The notes under the pieces are model-generated. The model had not been told where the DNA came from. It did not search any database and worked only from the letters and a program-made list of their open reading frames with translations. Below, one piece after another: positions 32,966-33,828 of a stretch of 33,828 bases of DNA. Numbering within the stretch: the first letter of the stretch is position 1; every line of letters starts with the position of its first letter. Origin of the DNA: JANYCO01 sp031416415 (GTDB taxonomy: Bacteria > Bacteroidota > Bacteroidia > Cytophagales > Cytophagaceae). The DNA lies in assembly GCA_031416415.1 (NCBI GenBank), contig JANOTP010000252.1, forward strand, positions 1-33,828. The letters run 5' to 3'. The translations under genes and the position numbers were made by a program.

Positions 32966-33828
32966 ATGGCATTAACCGCAGTTAAAAGTAAGCAGAAAGA
33001 AAAAGATCCACAGACACTTGATAATAAATTATTATTTAAAGTATTAACGGAGGTCAAAGAGGGAAATTTTTCAGTACGAATGCCGATAGATCAACTTGGT
33101 CTTAATGGCAAGATCTGCGATACGCTCAATGAAATTATAGACTTGAATCAGAAAATGATGCTTGAATTTACAAAAGCAGGGACTATAATTGGAGAGCAAG
33201 GGAAGTTGACAGAACGTATCTCTCTTCCTAAAGCTGCCAAAGGCTCATGGCATAGCGGTATAGAAGCACTCAATTCCTTAATTTCTGATTTGGTAAATCC
33301 TACCATAGAAATTGCTCATGTAATCGATTCTGTGGCAAATGGAAATCTTTCAACGGAAATGCCTCTGAAAATAAGGGGACATGCACTTAAGGGAGAGTTC
33401 CTAAGAATCGCAAAGGATGTGAATTACATGGTAAAGCAACTTAATCTTTTTTCAAGAGAGGTAACAAGGGTGGCAAGAGAAGTTGGTTCAGAGGGTAAAC
33501 TAGGAGGACAGGCAAAAGTAAAAGGAGTAGCGGGTGTATGGAAAGATTTAACTGACTCGGTAAATCAAATGGGTAGTAACCTTACCGCTCAGGTACGTAA
33601 CATTGCAGATGTAACAACTGCTGTGGCCAAAGGCGATTTGTCTAAAAAGATTATGGTGGATGTTAAGGGTGAAATTCTTGAATTGAAAAATACTATCAAT
33701 ACCATGGTGGATCAGCTGAATTCTTTTTCGTCTGAGGTAACACGTATGGCTCTGGAAGTGGGTACAGAAGGTAAACTAGGTGGACAAGCACAAGTAAAAG
33801 GAGTAGCTGGTACGTGGAAAGATTTGAC
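32966..33828 (+). CDS. Multi-HAMP sensor kinase (group III hybrid type), 5' part only
   Basis: Starts at ATG 32966 (MALTAVKSKQKEKDP) and runs off the window after 287 residues. No membrane segment at the N-terminus, so it is soluble. It consists of HAMP repeats: KAAKGSWHSGIEALNSLISDL, then a 92-residue unit with VAREVGSEGKLGGQAKVKGV followed by GVWKDLTDSVNQM, and the same unit again with MALEVGTEGKLGGQAQVKGV. This poly-HAMP array is characteristic of the Nik1/group III osmosensing hybrid histidine kinases, which continue with HisKA, HATPase and receivers; those parts lie beyond the window, so the enzyme part is inferred. Confidence 0.9.
   Translation, partial: MALTAVKSKQKEKDPQTLDNKLLFKVLTEVKEGNFSVRMPIDQLGLNGKICDTLNEIIDLNQKMMLEFTKAGTIIGEQGKLTERISLPKAAKGSWHSGIEALNSLISDLVNPTIEIAHVIDSVANGNLSTEMPLKIRGHALKGEFLRIAKDVNYMVKQLNLFSREVTRVAREVGSEGKLGGQAKVKGVAGVWKDLTDSVNQMGSNLTAQVRNIADVTTAVAKGDLSKKIMVDVKGEILELKNTINTMVDQLNSFSSEVTRMALEVGTEGKLGGQAQVKGVAGTWKDL
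33458..33828 (+). repeat. 276-bp tandem HAMP-unit repeat
   Basis: The segment starting GAGGTAACA at 33458 recurs at 33734, exactly 276 bp (92 codons) later, with high DNA identity (for example GGTAAACTAGG and AAAAGGAGTAGC in both). It is coding repeat of the kinase and continues past the window. Confidence 0.85.

Noticed and set aside
33458..33828. Regular repeat at the right edge as a CRISPR or mobile repeat
   Set aside because: Period is 276 bp in a continuous coding frame and translates to HAMP units.

Overview
The window is AT-rich chromosomal DNA of a Bacteroidota bacterium. The evidence is the gene content: a TamL-type outer membrane lipoprotein, an IscA paralogue of the type that ends before the CGC tail, DUF4197 and DUF4199 proteins, an RRM RNA-binding protein, a CHASE3 histidine kinase with an Rcp1-like receiver, and a multi-HAMP kinase. 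Several start codons are also preceded by the Bacteroidota promoter element TAnnTTTG rather than by clear Shine-Dalgarno sites. A free-living Cytophagales- or Sphingobacteriales-like organism is plausible, but the genus cannot be read from the sequence.

Left part (1-5261), all on the minus strand: a drug/metal efflux operon, tetR - tolC-like - membrane fusion lipoprotein - RND permease, with the permease cut by the window edge. A near-perfect 17-bp inverted repeat lies over the promoter ahead of tetR and is very probably the repressor's operator.

Middle part (5523-26703) is tightly packed housekeeping DNA. It holds an exopolysaccharide sugar-phosphate transferase, riboflavin synthase, hemF with a PAP2 phosphatase, a GT-C-like membrane protein, tamL divergent from a SpoU rRNA/tRNA methyltransferase, and a secreted protein of unknown function. 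An RRM protein with a long leader follows, then a minus-strand run purB - outer membrane protein - S41 peptidase lipoprotein - cysM. Next come an IscA-like gene and a plus-strand run osmC-like - metZ - voltage-gated K+ channel - DUF4199 - DUF4197 - small membrane-anchored protein - pcm. cysM, osmC-like and metZ give the area a sulfur-amino-acid flavour. Several convergent pairs are separated by only 1-7 bp.

Right part (26704-33828) looks like a stress-response island. An AraC-type regulator with an HMA-like N-terminus, a single-domain receiver and a CHASE3-PAS histidine kinase form an apparent operon. They are followed by two tandem CsbD-like small proteins (the second strongly diverged), a 50-residue lmo0937-type membrane peptide, an unknown 70-residue protein, a DUF4142 lipoprotein and a small exported peptide. 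A tRNA-Cys-like gene with a defective acceptor stem and the start of a multi-HAMP sensor kinase close the window. Gene-free stretches in this part carry perfect palindromes of unknown role.

No insertion sequence, phage, CRISPR array or rRNA was seen.
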